From NCBI RefSeq assembly GCF_018139145.2, contig NC_059471.1:45872226-45936225 (forward strand): a DNA stretch of 64,000 nucleotides, given 5' to 3'. The position numbers and the translations under genes were made by a program. Position 1 is the stretch's first letter, and each line of letters starts with the position of its first letter. The DNA is from Gymnogyps californianus. Taxonomy: Eukaryota; Chordata; Aves; Accipitriformes; Cathartidae. The notes under the pieces are model-generated. The model made no database searches. It was not told where the DNA came from and saw only the letters and a program-made list of their open reading frames with translations. Of this stretch, positions 49,138-61,800 are shown piece after piece.

Positions 49138-51460
49138 GTAAGTTTTATAAAAGCTTCAAAGATCATAATGCTATTTTTGCCTCTTGTTTAAATTTTTGTG
49201 CATGCACAGTAGCTAAAAACTCATGCTGAAAGCAACTTGTGCATGCTGCTTTGTTGTTCTGTGCTTAGGCAATTTATGTAACGAATGTAAGACCAAAAGC
49301 TATGCATCTGGCAAAAGTTCTCTCTGGCACCTAGGGTATCCAAGTTGTGGTTATCAGGCATTTTGAAAATCAGCTCTGATATTTTATTCCTGCTGAAGTG
49401 AAGTACTTGGTGTTCTGTATTTAAATTAGGCTTTAAAACAGTCAGAAATGTAAAGGAAGATTAGTAAATATTTTGTTTCAGAAGCTGTACAGATAGAATC
49501 TGAAAATAATTAATGACATGGTATAATATCATGGGAGTGATGAGCGTTCTGTGGTTATTTTATATACTCCAGGTTATTGAATCCTCAGTAGTAAACTTAT
49601 TGGTTAGTGCTATATGAACTTAGGCTTTGTTTACGATGTACAGTGACTTAAAGAGAAATATTTTTCCACTTACTGTGTCATGGCATGTTAAGTATTTGGT
49701 TTATGCATGGTGTTCTAACTTTTTTTTTAATGTACATTTATTAATTTACTTGTTTATTTTCAACCTGAGGCAAAACCTGGTAAATGACTAAACACTTCCA
49801 GAAGAAGCAAGAAATGTTTCAGAAGAAGTTAGATGTTAGGGGAGGGAGACTCAGAAGGCTCAAGTCACTAGTTAGATTTTGAAGTTAAGACTAGAATTGA
49901 AACTAACATCCTGTTCCTTGGTATGAATATACCCTTACTTAGGTTATATTGTATTTAGGTCTAGATTTTCCTATTTTGTTGCAGGAAGATACAGAAACTT
50001 GAGAGAAGGAAAAGGAAACCCTAGTCATACAAGTTTTCTTGAATGAATCTGGAATGACTTTGATACTTATGTACAGTTTGGTTACCCCAAACCATTTCTA
50101 CATGTGATATAACTTAACCATAAACAAAAAAGAAGAGAAAAGGAGAGAGAACTGTACAAGAAAAGAGTTTCTGCAGTTGTGACCAGGAGATTTTTCACTA
50201 AATTTGGCATCCTTCCCATTCAGAAAATAAACAAGCAAACAGGTATAATGAGTTAATGTCCTAGCCTTTATTTCTAGAGGCCAAAGTCTTATGTTACCAA
50301 CGAAAGTGAGTTGGGCCTCTTGGGAGAAAGTGAGAGAGTCTGGTTTGTTAGTTCAGAGCTCTCTTGGTATGTAAGAGATTAGAGCAAGGCCTGGTGCTGA
50401 ATCGGTTTTGGTTTTAACCTGATTTTCCACCGTATCAGAGAAGTGCCACATTTTCAAGTCCTGTTAGAACTTGGTTACACCCTTCTGTCACTCAGATTTT
50501 GTTTGGATAAATGCAAACAAAAGTATTTTTGAAAAAATAAAAGTAAAATCCAGAAGCCTAGCTTTCCTTTTATATTATAGCATTGAACCTTATGATGAAA
50601 CACCTGCATTTTGCGTGGTGTCTCAGAGGCTTGTGGTCAGCACTGAGCAGGAGTCCTGTCCTATACCTAAATTAAAAGCCCTGTTATGTTTATCACTGCA
50701 GTGTGAAAGAATAAAGGAGAAAATAGCATTGGAGAGAAGGGAAAAAAGCATGAAAGGTGAGCTTTGAGGAATTTAGATTAAAGGGAACTCCTAGTGAGTA
50801 GAAGTTCATGGGGGAAACTTGTAGCCGTGTTGAAGAAATTAGTGAAAAGATGGCTGTGTTAACCATCCCGACTTGGATGGAAAGCATCAGGGAGGCTCAG
50901 GAAGGAGTAACGCAGGCTAGTGGGGCCCATGATGTGCATGAACTGAGCATTTAGCAGTGAATTACTTTTATCTTTTAGAAACATGCATCAATAACTGACT
51001 TGATTTTATGATTAGCCTAAGGAAGGAAAGAACGGGAGGTGATTCTGGGACTGTTACTGGAGAGAAGAAGTGAAAGGATGGGAATTTGGACTCAAGGAGG
51101 GGGGATGCCTTTTAGGTCAAAGAAAGGAGCAAGGTCAATAAAGCGAGTAACAAGTTTAAACAGAAGTAACAGTTGGGTACAAGGAGCTCAATGTGAATGA
51201 TCAGCATGGAGCTGCTACAGAGCTGCTTATTCCCTTAACCTGATTTTATTTGCTCAAATGTGCAACTACTGACTTGAGTGCTGGCACTAGAGCACGTCCC
51301 AGCCTTGCTTGTTCAGCTGCCCGTGTGTTTCCTGCTCTATTCGAAATAACACTCAAGAGCGCTCAGTTGTACTAATATACATCTCTCTCTCTCCTGAAGG
51401 TTTCACTTGCATAAATGATGGCTAAGATGTGATAAAGCTCAGTGCTCTTTTTCTTTCTAG
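49138..51460 (+). other. Intron w10-w11
   Basis: A 2.3-kb AT-rich intron with strong splice sites at both ends. No recognisable repeat or exon was seen. Confidence 0.9.
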
Positions 51461-51578
51461 GAGTAAATCTTTGAATGATGTTAGTGCAGAGGAGCTGCAG
51501 TCATTGCGCAAAATCCGTTACGAAGAGCTACAAAGGATAAAAGAACAGTTACAAGAACAAGATCTAAAGTGGCAAGAA
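51461..51578 (+). CDS. LMO7: LMO7 exon w11: start of charged coiled coil
   Basis: This 118-nt exon runs phase 2 to 0, with acceptor TTTCTTTCTAG and donor GAA|GTAAGT. It encodes G-S-K-S-L-N-D-V-S-A-E-E-L-Q-S-L-R, then KIRYEELQRIKEQLQEQDLK and W-Q-E. Heptad-like spacing of Leu/Ile with Glu/Lys supports a coiled coil. D-V-S-A-E-(D/E) and R-Y-E-E-(M/L)-Q are diagnostic of LMO7 and LIMCH1. Confidence 0.95.
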
Positions 51579-52750
51579 GTAAGTACTCCTTTTCACCTCC
51601 TCACGTGTCCTGCTGAAGGGCTGGGTGCTGCCTACCTTCAGTGTCCCTAGAAAACAGTCTTTGGCATGTGTGCAGCAATTTATGGGGCTGTCTTCTAAAC
51701 TGATCCATCTCATGCAACTACTAGTGGTTTTGGGGATGTCTCTTTAATGCAGAATTGAAATTATTTTATATATCATCATAAGTATCTAATTAATGCTTCA
51801 GGATAAGACTTGTGTGTATTGTAATAAAGCCTTCAGACTTGATTCCTGTGGACATAAAGAAAAGTTAGGACACAGTTTCATGTGTTATCTGAAATTCGTG
51901 AATACTTTTTTTGTGAAACGATTGGAATGTCTGAGTATTTGATCCTTTGGGAGAAGGGAGGGAAATAATATTTCTTTGTGCAAATTCTTGAGGCTTCTAT
52001 CCCCTAATGATTCTGTCTTAAATCCAGCTTGTAAACTGATGTGGTAGCTTTGTACAGCATCATAAGGGTATCTGAAGACCTTTTCTTTTTTATTAAAATC
52101 TCTGCTTGACAATGATTACCAACAAAAAGCTGAAATAAGAACAGAGCACCAAGCAAGAAGTTCGTAGTTGTTTGTTTAATGCATCTCACCCATCTCAGTT
52201 CCAATATTCAGTACTTCTCTTAGCTCAGCTCTGGTATTCATGGAGAATATTGCCAGTTCACATTATGGTTTTACAGAAATGAAGAAAATATAGAAGTATA
52301 CGTTTTCAATTTAGAATTTAAGGCATGCTTATTCTCAGGCTCATGTATCAATCTAACATAGTAGTGATTTGGAAAAAAAAATCCCAAACTCCAAAGCCTA
52401 CAACAAAGAAATACAGATGGCATTTGCATTAGTTTTCAACTGTGTGTCACTGGGTGAAGTATTCTAGAATTAAATTGAAAATGTTAAGGGGGGAAAAAAG
52501 AGCAAAACATGTACTTTTCCACTTGTAGACCAGTAATTACAACTGTTAACTTTGACAGGCAGTGAGCCTGTAACCCTAACTGAAATACGAGAACCCCTTT
52601 ATCATTTAGGGGGGAAGGTGCATGAAAATATGGCCGTGATGCAGACATGCACATAAAATCAGGGCAGTAGGTAGCATGTGATGGGATGCCTCTGTAGATT
52701 TACGAGATCTTGAGAAAATCTGATTGTATACATTCATGTTATTCTTATAG
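51579..52750 (+). other. Intron w11-w12
   Basis: A 1.2-kb AT-rich intron. Nothing else was seen in it. Confidence 0.9.
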
Positions 52751-52893
52751 GATCTGGCAAAATGGAAGAATCGTAGAAAGAGCTTCACTTCTGAATTGCA
52801 AAAGAAAAAGGAAGAGAGAGAAGAAATAGAAAGGAGAGCCTCTGAGGTGTCTGAAAGGAGTACCAAGTCACTGAAAGAAATGCAGCAGGAGAG
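52751..52893 (+). CDS. LMO7: LMO7 exon w12: coiled-coil, Lys/Glu-rich
   Basis: This 143-nt exon runs phase 0 to 2, with acceptor TATTCTTATAG and donor GAGAG|GTAATG. It encodes DLAKWKNRRKSFTSELQKKK, then E-E-R-E-E-I-E-R-R-A-S-E and a tail ending K-S-L-K-E-M-Q-Q-E-R. This is the D-L-A-K-W-K-x-R-R-K-S helix conserved in LMO7 and LIMCH1. A single charged alpha-helix or coiled coil is expected. Reading continues directly from w11. Confidence 0.95.
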
Positions 52894-54204
52894 GTAATGA
52901 CCCTAATGGGAGTATTATGTTGAAGAACTTAAATCTGAGCATTTTTATTCCCTTGAATTCTTGAGCAGCTTTTACTGGCAAGTTGCAATTGATTCTGCAG
53001 AGATCTCAACAACTTTAGTTGCAAATTATAGTGTAGAAATCTAGGCAATTGAAGGGCAGAATATGGTCCGCTAACGCATTGTTTTCTCAGAATGTTAAAC
53101 AGTTTTGCTCTATAAATGATGTTTTACTCTGCTCTCCATAAATAAATGTATTGAGAAGTCAGTATTTGCATCCACTTTAAAGAGGTTAAAACAATAGTGT
53201 TGAACTGGATAATTGCCTTATTTATTCTTGGATCAGCTTAACTATTTCTCTTTCCTCTACCACTGCATTTGCTACTCTTTCAGCCACTGTGGATAAATAC
53301 AGCTAGAATTTTAATGTATATCACAGAGCTGTAAACTTTTACTCGATTTCCCTTCTATTCCCAATTGTTCCTCTGGGTATTTACAGAACAAGATTCTCTC
53401 CGAAGAGTAAAATGTGTAAACTGAGTAGCACAGTACCATTTCTACTGGCGACAGTCCTCTTTTTTTTTTTTTTTTTTTTTTTTATGCATGTATAACTGAG
53501 GTGAAGGGAATATGCACATGGCATGTATTCATAAATGAAACTTAAATAAGTCTTAAAACAGAATGTTTCTGTATTTTTTTTACTTATTTGTGAGGACAAA
53601 AATTAGTCTCTTGAATAAAAATACAGATGCTAATTGTATGGAATGTCCAGTATTGTCAGAATCTTAAAAACGATGTGGTAAAGACTATCTCTGTGGTGGT
53701 TGTTCCTTTATGACAAAGGAATGAATAGCAGAAAAAAAAACCAATGTGAACTTCAGGACACCATCTTATTTTGTTAATCTGAAGTTCAGTATAGCGTTTT
53801 CATAGAGCAGAGACATCAGCAGAGCTATACAGCTCAGGCCGTGTTATGGGACTACCTTCTTCCCATTCTTTCCTCAATAAAATCTGAATTTCTGAGGATC
53901 TGTAACTTGAATAGCAATATAATTTTTTTGGCAAAGAGATTTCTGTCATGGTGGCAACCTGATAATGTGACAGTAGTATGCCTGAGTGTTATGGGAGTGT
54001 TGAAATGGGGAGGAGGGGGAAGAAGGTAGATGTAAAAGTATATTAAAATACTAATGTTTTTAAATGATGCCATTCATTTTCATTTACTGGAGATGTGTTT
54101 CTTGGTTTATGCTCTGCTTTGAACATTCAGTAGTCGAAAGACTTAGGGCCCGCCTGTTTGTCAGGTCACTTAGTCTGGTATTTTAATGTGCTCTGTCCCC
54201 GTAG
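52894..54204 (+). other. Intron w12-w13 with poly-T
   Basis: A 1.3-kb intron with 24 consecutive T at 53460-53483. Nothing else was seen. Confidence 0.9.
53460..53483 (+). repeat. Poly-T tract (24)
   Basis: A homopolymer of 24 T in the w12-w13 intron. Confidence 0.95.
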
Positions 54205-54646
54205 GGAGGACAGAGATCAAGATTCCTACAGGCAGCGAAAACATGAACGCAGATGGACATATTCACTGAATGATGACGTGTTTAGTGAAGAAAAAGCACC
54301 TTCCACACGGTCAGCAGCAAAAGATTACCTTTTGGAAGAAGATACCTCCTACAGCGCTAAGGACAGCAAAAGTGTGTATGCCGCACAACCGCGTAAGGAG
54401 AACCTGCTGGAGAGCTCGGCCGCTCGTGAAGCTCCCGCTCCACGAAAGAGCCTGGCAGAGGAGCAGAGCTCGGCTCTTTTGTCTGCCCGCTACTCGGTGA
54501 ATGCTCAAACTGGGTCAGCTCAGGTTTCAGCTTCACTCCCGAGAAGTTACCAGAAAACTGATACCTCTAGGTTAACATCTGTGGTTACACCAAGACCTTT
54601 TGGTGTCCACTCAAGAGGAATCTCGTCACTTCCACGGTCGTTCACG
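54205..54646 (+). CDS. LMO7: LMO7 exon w13: Ser/Arg-rich linker
   Basis: This 442-nt exon runs phase 2 to 0, with acceptor TGTCCCCGTAG and donor ACG|GTAAAA. It begins R-E-D-R-D-Q-D-S-Y-R-Q-R-K-H-E-R-R-W and T-Y-S-L-N-D-D-V-F-S-E-E. The middle is poorly conserved relative to human. The end is strongly conserved: SAQVSASLPRSYQKTDTSRL, TSVVTPRPFG and GISSLPRSFT. The paired S-L-P-R-S-Y/F units suggest phosphorylation or SH3/14-3-3-type linear motifs (inference). Predicted mostly disordered. Confidence 0.95.
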
Positions 54647-55416
54647 GTAAAATTCCGCTTCATTCCCGAAGTTTGTAAATACTGGGGTCTTGGACAGCTA
54701 GGGGAACAGTAGAGTTTTAACATTCGTTGTCTTTTAAAAAATCATCTGCTATTTGATGAAGGGTGTGTTAATAGAGCAGGCAATTCTGTCATGGCTTTAG
54801 ATGTTTACTCATGTTTCTGTACTTAAAGGCACTCCTAGAAATAAGGCTGATAAATATATTTGGTAGAATAATCTTTTTATTACTTGTAGTAAGTCTCCTT
54901 AGTGTTCCTTATCAAAAAACCTGCCTTCACTGGGTGTAATTGTCTGAAGCTAAGTTAACGTAATTAAGTGTTTAAGACAAATTTTTCAGGTGATATAAGT
55001 TTCCTCTGCTCTTCTGACTTTGTTGAAATTGAAATTTTATGCTAGCCTAAAATTTGCCTGCTCAGTAAAGCACTGAAACACAGAAATTTATTCCACCCCC
55101 AGCCCCCATTTACTGTCTTTTTTCATAGCTTTTTCCTAAATCCCTATTTGTCTCAATTTAAAAAATGGTAAGAATGCAAATCATTCTAAGCAGATGATTT
55201 TAACAAGTTTATCTTAAAAAGTCTGGACTATTTATTCTGCAAGCACTTCAAGAGAAGAAATATGTTGCTCTTCTTTAAAGTGGGTAATTGGTAATGGGTA
55301 CAGTAAGCAGAATTTGCATGAAAGGGAGAGGGGTTTTTTTTAAATATTTAGATTGCTGAAAGATTAGGGATTTTTTTTTAAAGCACGTATTTACCAAACT
55401 GTCACTTTTGTCCTAG
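54647..55416 (+). other. Intron w13-w14
   Basis: A 770-bp AT-rich intron. Nothing else was seen in it. Confidence 0.9.
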
Positions 55417-55746
55417 ATGGATGATACCCAGAAATACAACGGAGAAGTAGAAAAAACTAAAAGAACTCAAACTTTGTTCACTAGCAGTTCGTTTTCACAA
55501 CCAGACTCTGCACACCCTCTCTCCGCTAGTGCATTCAGAAGCAGAGGTGAGGAGGAGGAGGAGGAGGAAAAAGAAGGTGTTCAGTCAACACCTCTTCCTA
55601 GTTTGGCATTACCTGTAAAATCCCAAGACCAAGATGCTGCAAGCAGTATTCTTAAACCAGAGTATTGCTCTCCTCCTGATTCTCTTTCACTTGCATCTTC
55701 TGCAGAAAATGTGAGTCTGCCAGAGCCTGAGGATTCAAAATCCCTG
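55417..55746 (+). CDS. LMO7: LMO7 exon w14: linker with poly-Glu microsatellite
   Basis: This is a 330-nt exon (110 codons), phase 0 on both sides, with acceptor TTTGTCCTAG and donor CTG|GTAAGT. It begins M-D-D-T-Q-K-Y-N-G-E-V-E, matching human M-D-D-A-W-K-Y-N-G-D-V-E. It then diverges into Ser/Pro-rich sequence with a run of seven Glu encoded mainly by GAG repeats (55549-55569), and ends L-P-E-P-E-D-S-K-S-L. The exon is frame-neutral. Disordered linker before the PDZ domain. Confidence 0.93.
55549..55569 (+). repeat. Coding (GAG)n microsatellite
   Basis: Six GAG codons and one GAA encode seven Glu in exon w14, followed by Lys-Glu. It is in frame, so length changes alter only the Glu number. 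Confidence 0.95.
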
Positions 55747-58726
55747 GTAAGTGTGGAAATAATGTGATTACTTAGTGTAACTGAATGCTACAGCAGAGTA
55801 AAAGGAAAAATAAATAAAATTACGTCTAATGCAAATGTTTTTTGGTAGTAAGAAAACAGCTCAGAGAACTACTATTTCCTTTGCTTTAATTGAGGGGAAA
55901 GAGAATATTTGGAAAGAAAACAATTGGTTCTTTTGCTACATTTTTCCCCTACCCTTACATATGCTGTGCTTAATTTTATTTCTCATTTTAATTCAAAATA
56001 GTTATTCTAAATATTGTTTGATGCTTGTTGTTATTCTCCAAATTAGCACATTGTGCGCACAATCAGGTATGTCAGTTAGACGAATGATCTGAGCTGCTGT
56101 AGCATTCATTTGCACTTTTAAACTGGTGGTGGAAAATAAAGATCAGCTTTTCAAAGGCTAGCCTTAAACATTAGTATCATACTGTCCTTTTTTCCATCTG
56201 TTGTGGCTTCAGCCCCCCCCTTTTTTTTTAAATATTTACTTGAAATTAATCTAATTAATGTTCACATTAATGAATTTTAAAGCAAATCACCATCTCTTTG
56301 TGTATGTGCTTATCTAAGAGTTGGGTCTTTCAGTGGTTTTTTTGGAATATGTATCTTCAAGTGCTGTTTCCTCTAATTGATCGCATGTTTCACGTGTAAA
56401 ATATGACCAGCAATAGCTTTAATTGTCGATACCTTTCTGTGATATCTAATGATGTGGTTCATACCCCTTGACAAATTAGAGATGAATTCTTTGCATTCCT
56501 GATGCTGCTGTAAAAGTTAATTGTGCCAGTTGCTTGGGTGAGAATCATAAGACCTTGGATGCTGATTTATGAAATCACTTCCCACACCAGCTTTTTATGT
56601 AAATTCAGTCACTTTGAACCATTCTTCTTCCTAATCACTTATGGAAAAGGAACGCCTTTCAGTTTAATACTCCTGATACCCCTTGGCCATTGCAATGAAA
56701 TTACCGTAATTTTTTGAAACTGTGATTGTTGTATAAGGAAAGAGATCATGATCCCTTTTTTTTTTTTTCCCCTGTGTTGTAGCAAAAACAGGCAGAGGAA
56801 TTGCTGTTCTAATCGGTGAAAACATAGATTAGATATGGGTTCTTTGTATCACTTTAAGCGAGCCAAATGAGAACAAAATGTACTGGGTCCATATTTATTT
56901 TTTTTCCTGTCATTAGTCACAAGATTATAAATTGTCCTTCCTGCAAATGAGTAATTTGGGGTTTTAAATAAAAAATGAAAAAAAAAAAAAAAAAAAAAAA
57001 AAAGCTTGTGTTGTGCCTCAAACAAGCTATAACTTAAGGGAATGCAAGTTCTATTTGGCATGTTTGTAAATCATTGCCAGAGTTGGGAGACTGATATAGT
57101 TCACTAGTCATCAGGGCAATAACACCAGGTTTGTGGAGTACTAAGTGTTTTGGAGATGACCTCTCCAAATGATGAAGTTCAGTGTACAAAGTCGCATTAC
57201 TCCTCTGACAAGAGGTAGGTTTGAAGAAGAGCTGGGTTGGAATGGTGGATATAAAAATAACAACAACAGTAATTTCCAGGAACACGCTCCAAGTCAAAAA
57301 CTTTATATGTGCTCTAGCCCAGTGTGCTAACCTGTCTATTAGTAGATTCACTTTTAATGTACTGTTACTCACCTAAGGACTTGGGTTGTATGGGAGCATT
57401 TGCAAGCTAGTTAGCTGTGTTTTTGAAGAAAGGACTTAATTTCTACCCTGGGCTGTAACAGGGAGTGTTTTGCCAGGAACATTCCTGTAACACGAGGCAA
57501 AACCTCAGGATGTTGCCTTGCAATGTTGTTGTCTTTCGCACCCAGCGGTCGGGTACTGCTGAAGCCTCGTCTGGCTGTGTCCCGCCTGGAGACTCTGGCT
57601 AACTACATCTGCTGGTGCAGTGCTCCCTGCAGCTGCCTGTTGCATCCTACCAACACAGGAGCTTTGGGGAACTGCCTTACATACCTAGACTTCTAAATAT
57701 TTTAAGTTAGGGAAAATGAATCCCACCCTTCAGGGAGGCTGGTTCACTAGGCAACTAAAATGTAGGCATACATTTAATGCATGCATATAGGCATGCGGGG
57801 TTTCCTCCGTGCATACTTTGCTGGAATATGTCTATTTTAACAGTGTTTGACAGAAAAAGTCTAAAGTATTTTTTTTTCCTTTTAGAACAATGTCAGTTCT
57901 ATAATAATGAAGTGAATAGCATGCATTTGGGTATTTTAATTGTTTTTTAATGAGCTCACATTAAAATGTTAATGTATGCAACACATGTTCATAATATATT
58001 GTGGGATTGAAAGCACATGTTCCAAAATATTTTCCCAATCAAATATTTCTGTAGTTTAAAATGGTAATGTTGGGTTTTCATTCAGATTTTAAAAGCATCT
58101 TGAAAGTCCACTAGAATAGAAGATCTGGATTCTAGCTAATTCTGGAATTAGTTTTATTATCTAAGGCCTCCATTACGAAATCCATAGCAAGCTAGTAGTA
58201 TTTCACACAAAATTAAAAAGATGATTGTTCACCCAAGTAAATCTAACTGCAGCATTGAGCTTAAAGGAAACGGATGATGCCCACTGTAGGAGGTGCAAGA
58301 AAAAAATACAATGAATTACTGTTATCTGGCTTTTTTACATCTCTCTCACATTTGACTGATGCTCTCTCAGGAGGCAGTGCGTTCCACAAATTTGCAAGGC
58401 TATCCATGAAGACCCATTTAGGGTTTTAGTTTTCTCAAATTTCTTACATTTTGTAGCATCGTGTTAGGAAACATTTAAAATAAGAGAAATGCACAGCTAA
58501 ATATATGTGTAGAGAAAATACAAATGTAAACTGATAACATAACATGTTTGAATAAAACCCAAATTAGTTACTTAACTGCCTTCAATGCTGTTTCCTTTGT
58601 CTATGATGCTAATAATAGATGATTAAAGTGCACGTTGTGAGCAGCCTCACTTATTTAGAGGATAAACTTTCCTTCATTTAGATTCCTGTGATACCAGATA
58701 CTGTAGTGTCATGTTTTATTTTTCAG
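55747..58726 (+). other. Intron w14-w15
   Basis: A 3.0-kb intron with a poly-C/T stretch near 56213-56229 and 26 A at 56978-57003 preceded by AATAAA-like sequence. No exon or recognisable transposon was seen. Confidence 0.85.
56978..57003 (+). repeat. Poly-A tract (26)
   Basis: 26 consecutive A preceded by 'TTTTAAATAAAAAATG'. It may be the tail of an unidentified retroposed sequence or a simple repeat. Confidence 0.9.
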
Positions 58727-58841
58727 GAACAGTACAGTGAAATGAGAATCAGTATAAACCAGAGACCTGGCCACAGTCGCAGCTTTGGGTTTACAACAAA
58801 TTGGAGTTCTTCAGGGGCCTTTGTACAGGCAGTTGAAGAAG
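58727..58841 (+). CDS. LMO7: LMO7 exon w15: first part of PDZ domain
   Basis: This 115-nt exon runs phase 0 to 1, with acceptor TTATTTTTCAG and donor GAAG|GTAAAT. It encodes E-Q-Y-S-E-M-R-I-S-I-N-Q, then R-P-G-H-S-R-S-F-G-F-T-T-N-W and G-A-F-V-Q-A-V-E-E-G. S-F-G-F is the PDZ carboxylate-binding loop (the GLGF equivalent) between strands A and B, and F-V-x-x-V-E-E/A-G is the C strand and following turn. The rest of PDZ should start with a G-S-P-A-x-F-type exon, which I could not find before base 64000. Confidence 0.94.
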
Positions 58842-61800
58842 GTAAATGTGTATTAACTGTACAAATTTTTGTTCTTGTGTTTAGTTTACAGAGGCTTCTA
58901 AATTAAGGCATTCGCTGTTAAGAATGTTGCAAATATTTAAAAAAACTCAGGTGGAGAATTGAAAAATGAATATTTAGTTTGCTAATGTATTTCTGTGAGA
59001 CCTCATCTCTTGAAACAGGTTGAATTCAGAAATATCAAAAACGTGTTTTCCTAATCAAGGACAATTCTATAACCACTGAAAAGGCATAAACATGTTCACT
59101 CAAACATTCACCAAGCCCCTTACAGAACAGTAGTGAGGGGCACATACAGACTTTTAATACCCAGATGGTTCCTTTCAGCCAAGTTTAAAAGATTTCACTT
59201 CATATGGTTTTTAAACATACGTGGAGGAAACTTAGTTAGCAGTTAATATTTTTATTTTAACTTTACCTTTCTCAGTCATGTTGAATTTTGGAGACAATTA
59301 ATATCTTTTAGCAGTTGCAACTTCTAAATCGATTTCCAGTGCAGTTTTTTTTCAGATGTGTTAATACTGAGGAAAGGCAAACATTACAAAGCTTTAGTAC
59401 AATACAATACAAGCTTTAGTAGTCTTCTGCAGAGAACAAGCTCAGTTTTCTTAATTAAAGAAACCAACAAAACAACAAAAACCCAGGCAAATTGCATGTA
59501 AGGCTTGTTTTCTGAACAGTGATCTTTCCCCTTGCCAGTAATACTTGAGGAATATTTAATTGTGCCCTTTCCTCCAGCTAACACAAAATCATCCAGAGAA
59601 AGGAGAAATAACTGGAAACGTCTCATTTAGTTAGCCCTTCATTATGCTTTCCAGAGAGGAAAAGAATACCATTTAACAGTACTTACTGAGCAGCCTTGTT
59701 GGTTTTTTTTTTTCCCCCCTTTTCCTTTTTTTTTCCTTTTCATGTGAAAGTCAATTTTTAGACCTCTCTTCACTATAGCTGGGTACTTCTCATAATTAGA
59801 TTGTAACTGTTAATAATCACTTTGCATGAAGAATAACTTTCCATTTGCTTTCCCTGCTGCTAGGCTTCTGGTTTAATTTTGTTATTTGGAGAGGCAGAGG
59901 ACTGTCTCTTTGTACTGCCAACTGTGAATGAGAAACCTGAGGGTAGTGAATGTTCCTGCTGGTCATTCACAAAGGTCCAAGTGAGCTCTATCCCCACCTC
60001 TGTAGGCTAGGAGAAGATAAAGGCCTTGTGGCTGTTATCTTGGTTATGCTTTATTAGCATTCTCACAAGGAAGGGTGCAAAGTATAAAGACTGAGTGGAG
60101 CATGGACTGCATCTTGGTGTTCTCGTTTATAGCATGTGTTCAACATCTTTTTTTCAACAACTGACTCGTGTTGTATCCTTGTTCGATAGCTGTAGCTTCC
60201 TTTAAATGAACAAAGGATGAAAGAGGTGGACAGCCCATTGAAAGAGTAAGGTGTGCTTTCAGCTGGGCACTACTGAATGTCACGTTTCCTATTTTTAAGG
60301 ATAAGTCATGGGATAATTCAGGTTGGAAAGGACCTTGGAAGATCACCTAGAGCAAACCCCTGCTCAAAAAAGTGTCAAGACTTAATTCAGACTAGGTTGC
60401 CTAAGGCCTTACCCAGGTGGGTCTGAAACCCTCCAAGGATGGAGACTGCACAGCCTGTCTAGGCAGTGTGCTCCAATGGATAATTATCCTCACAGAGAAA
60501 ATTTTTCCCGTATATCCAGTCAGACCATCCTTTGTCTTAGTTTATAACCAATGTGCTGTGTTCTCCTGCCATGAATTTCAATAAAGAGCAGGCTTTCCCT
60601 TCTCGGTGACCTCCCTGTAGGTACTGGGGTTGGGAGGACTGCTGTTAGGTCCCCCTGCAGCCTCTCTTCTCCAGGCTGAACAAACCTTGTTCCTCACAGG
60701 GCAAGTGGTCCAATCCCAATGATCCCAGTGGCCTCCTGTGAACTTGCCCCAGTTTATTGGCATCTCTCTTACAGTGGGACACCAAAACTGGATGCAATAT
60801 TGTCGATGTGGCATAACAACTGCTGAGTGAATGGGATAGTCACTTTCCTTGATCGTGCAGGCATTCATATGACCCCGGATATTGATAGCCCCCACCACTG
60901 CCAGGGCCTGCTGCTGCCTCACATTCAGCCAAGAGTCCACCAGGACCCCTCCAGCCCATCAGCCCCTAACCTGTACCATCACTGGGGTTAGTTCGTCCCA
61001 GGAGCAAGGCTCTGTATTTGCTTGTGTTGAATGTCAGGTTTCTGCTCTGAACGGCAGCCCTGCCCTCCAGCGTATCAGCCACCTGCTCCCTTTTTGCGTG
61101 GTTTGCAAACTTGATGAGGGTGTGTTTTGCCGCCTCCTCTTCCTGGTTATTGGTGAACACGTTAGAGAGGACAGGTCCCAGGATACATCTCTGGGGAGCT
61201 CCACTTGTAACCAGCCTCCAGGCTGAGTATGAACCAATAACCGCTACCCATTGAGCCTGACAGCCCAGCCAGTTTTTCACCCATCTGGTCGTTCTGCCCT
61301 GTAGACAATACCATCCCAACTTTGATACCAGGATACTGTGGAAGATCATGTCAAAAGCCTTATTAAAGACAATGTGGATGGTATCCACCATTCTCCCTTC
61401 ATCCACAGAACTAGTAATTTCATCACTGAAGACAACCAGGTTGATCAAGTATGATTTAGGCTTGGCAAATCCATACCAACTGTTCCCAGTCACCTTGTTC
61501 TCTTTTGTAAGCCCAGAAATAACTTCCAGGAAGATTTTCTCTGATTGTCTTAACATACTTGTTATCCTAACTAGCTATATGATTTTCTTCAGGTGATAAC
61601 TTGCATTTATCTTTTTACTACTTATAAATGACTCTGTATTCTACATATGCTTTTCCTTCAAAAAATGGGTAAGAAAACTACTTGGCAAGCAAAATTAACT
61701 TCTTATAAGTGTTCTCAAAAAACTTAATTATAGTTAAGCTTGTAACACATGTTTCGGTGAGGCCCATTTACTACTTATAAAAGAAGATAATGCTCATTTT

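Larger units (their letters stand above)
14243..58841 (+). other. LMO7: LMO7 gene, internal part (15 coding exons seen)
   Basis: The gene identity rests on the joined exon translations. They match what I remember of vertebrate LMO7 through the CH domain, the DUF4757 region, the DVSAE-E-Q/LR-YEE coiled-coil stretch and the PDZ start. LIMCH1 is the close paralogue. It is less likely because the CH segment reads [19 protein letters not shown] and the linker reads YWLGRKAQSNP, as in LMO7. LMO7 is known as an actin/adherens-junction scaffold (afadin and alpha-actinin links) that also binds emerin and can shuttle to the nucleus. All 15 exons have AG acceptors and GT donors and keep one open frame. 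The span is given from the first to the last visible exon. Both ends of the gene lie outside the window, so no promoter, start codon, stop codon or polyA site of the main transcript was seen. Confidence 0.95.

Noticed and set aside
14243..58841. LIMCH1 instead of LMO7
   Set aside because: The CH segment, post-CH tail, S-L-P-R-S and PDZ sequences match LMO7 closely; LIMCH1 lacks a PDZ domain.
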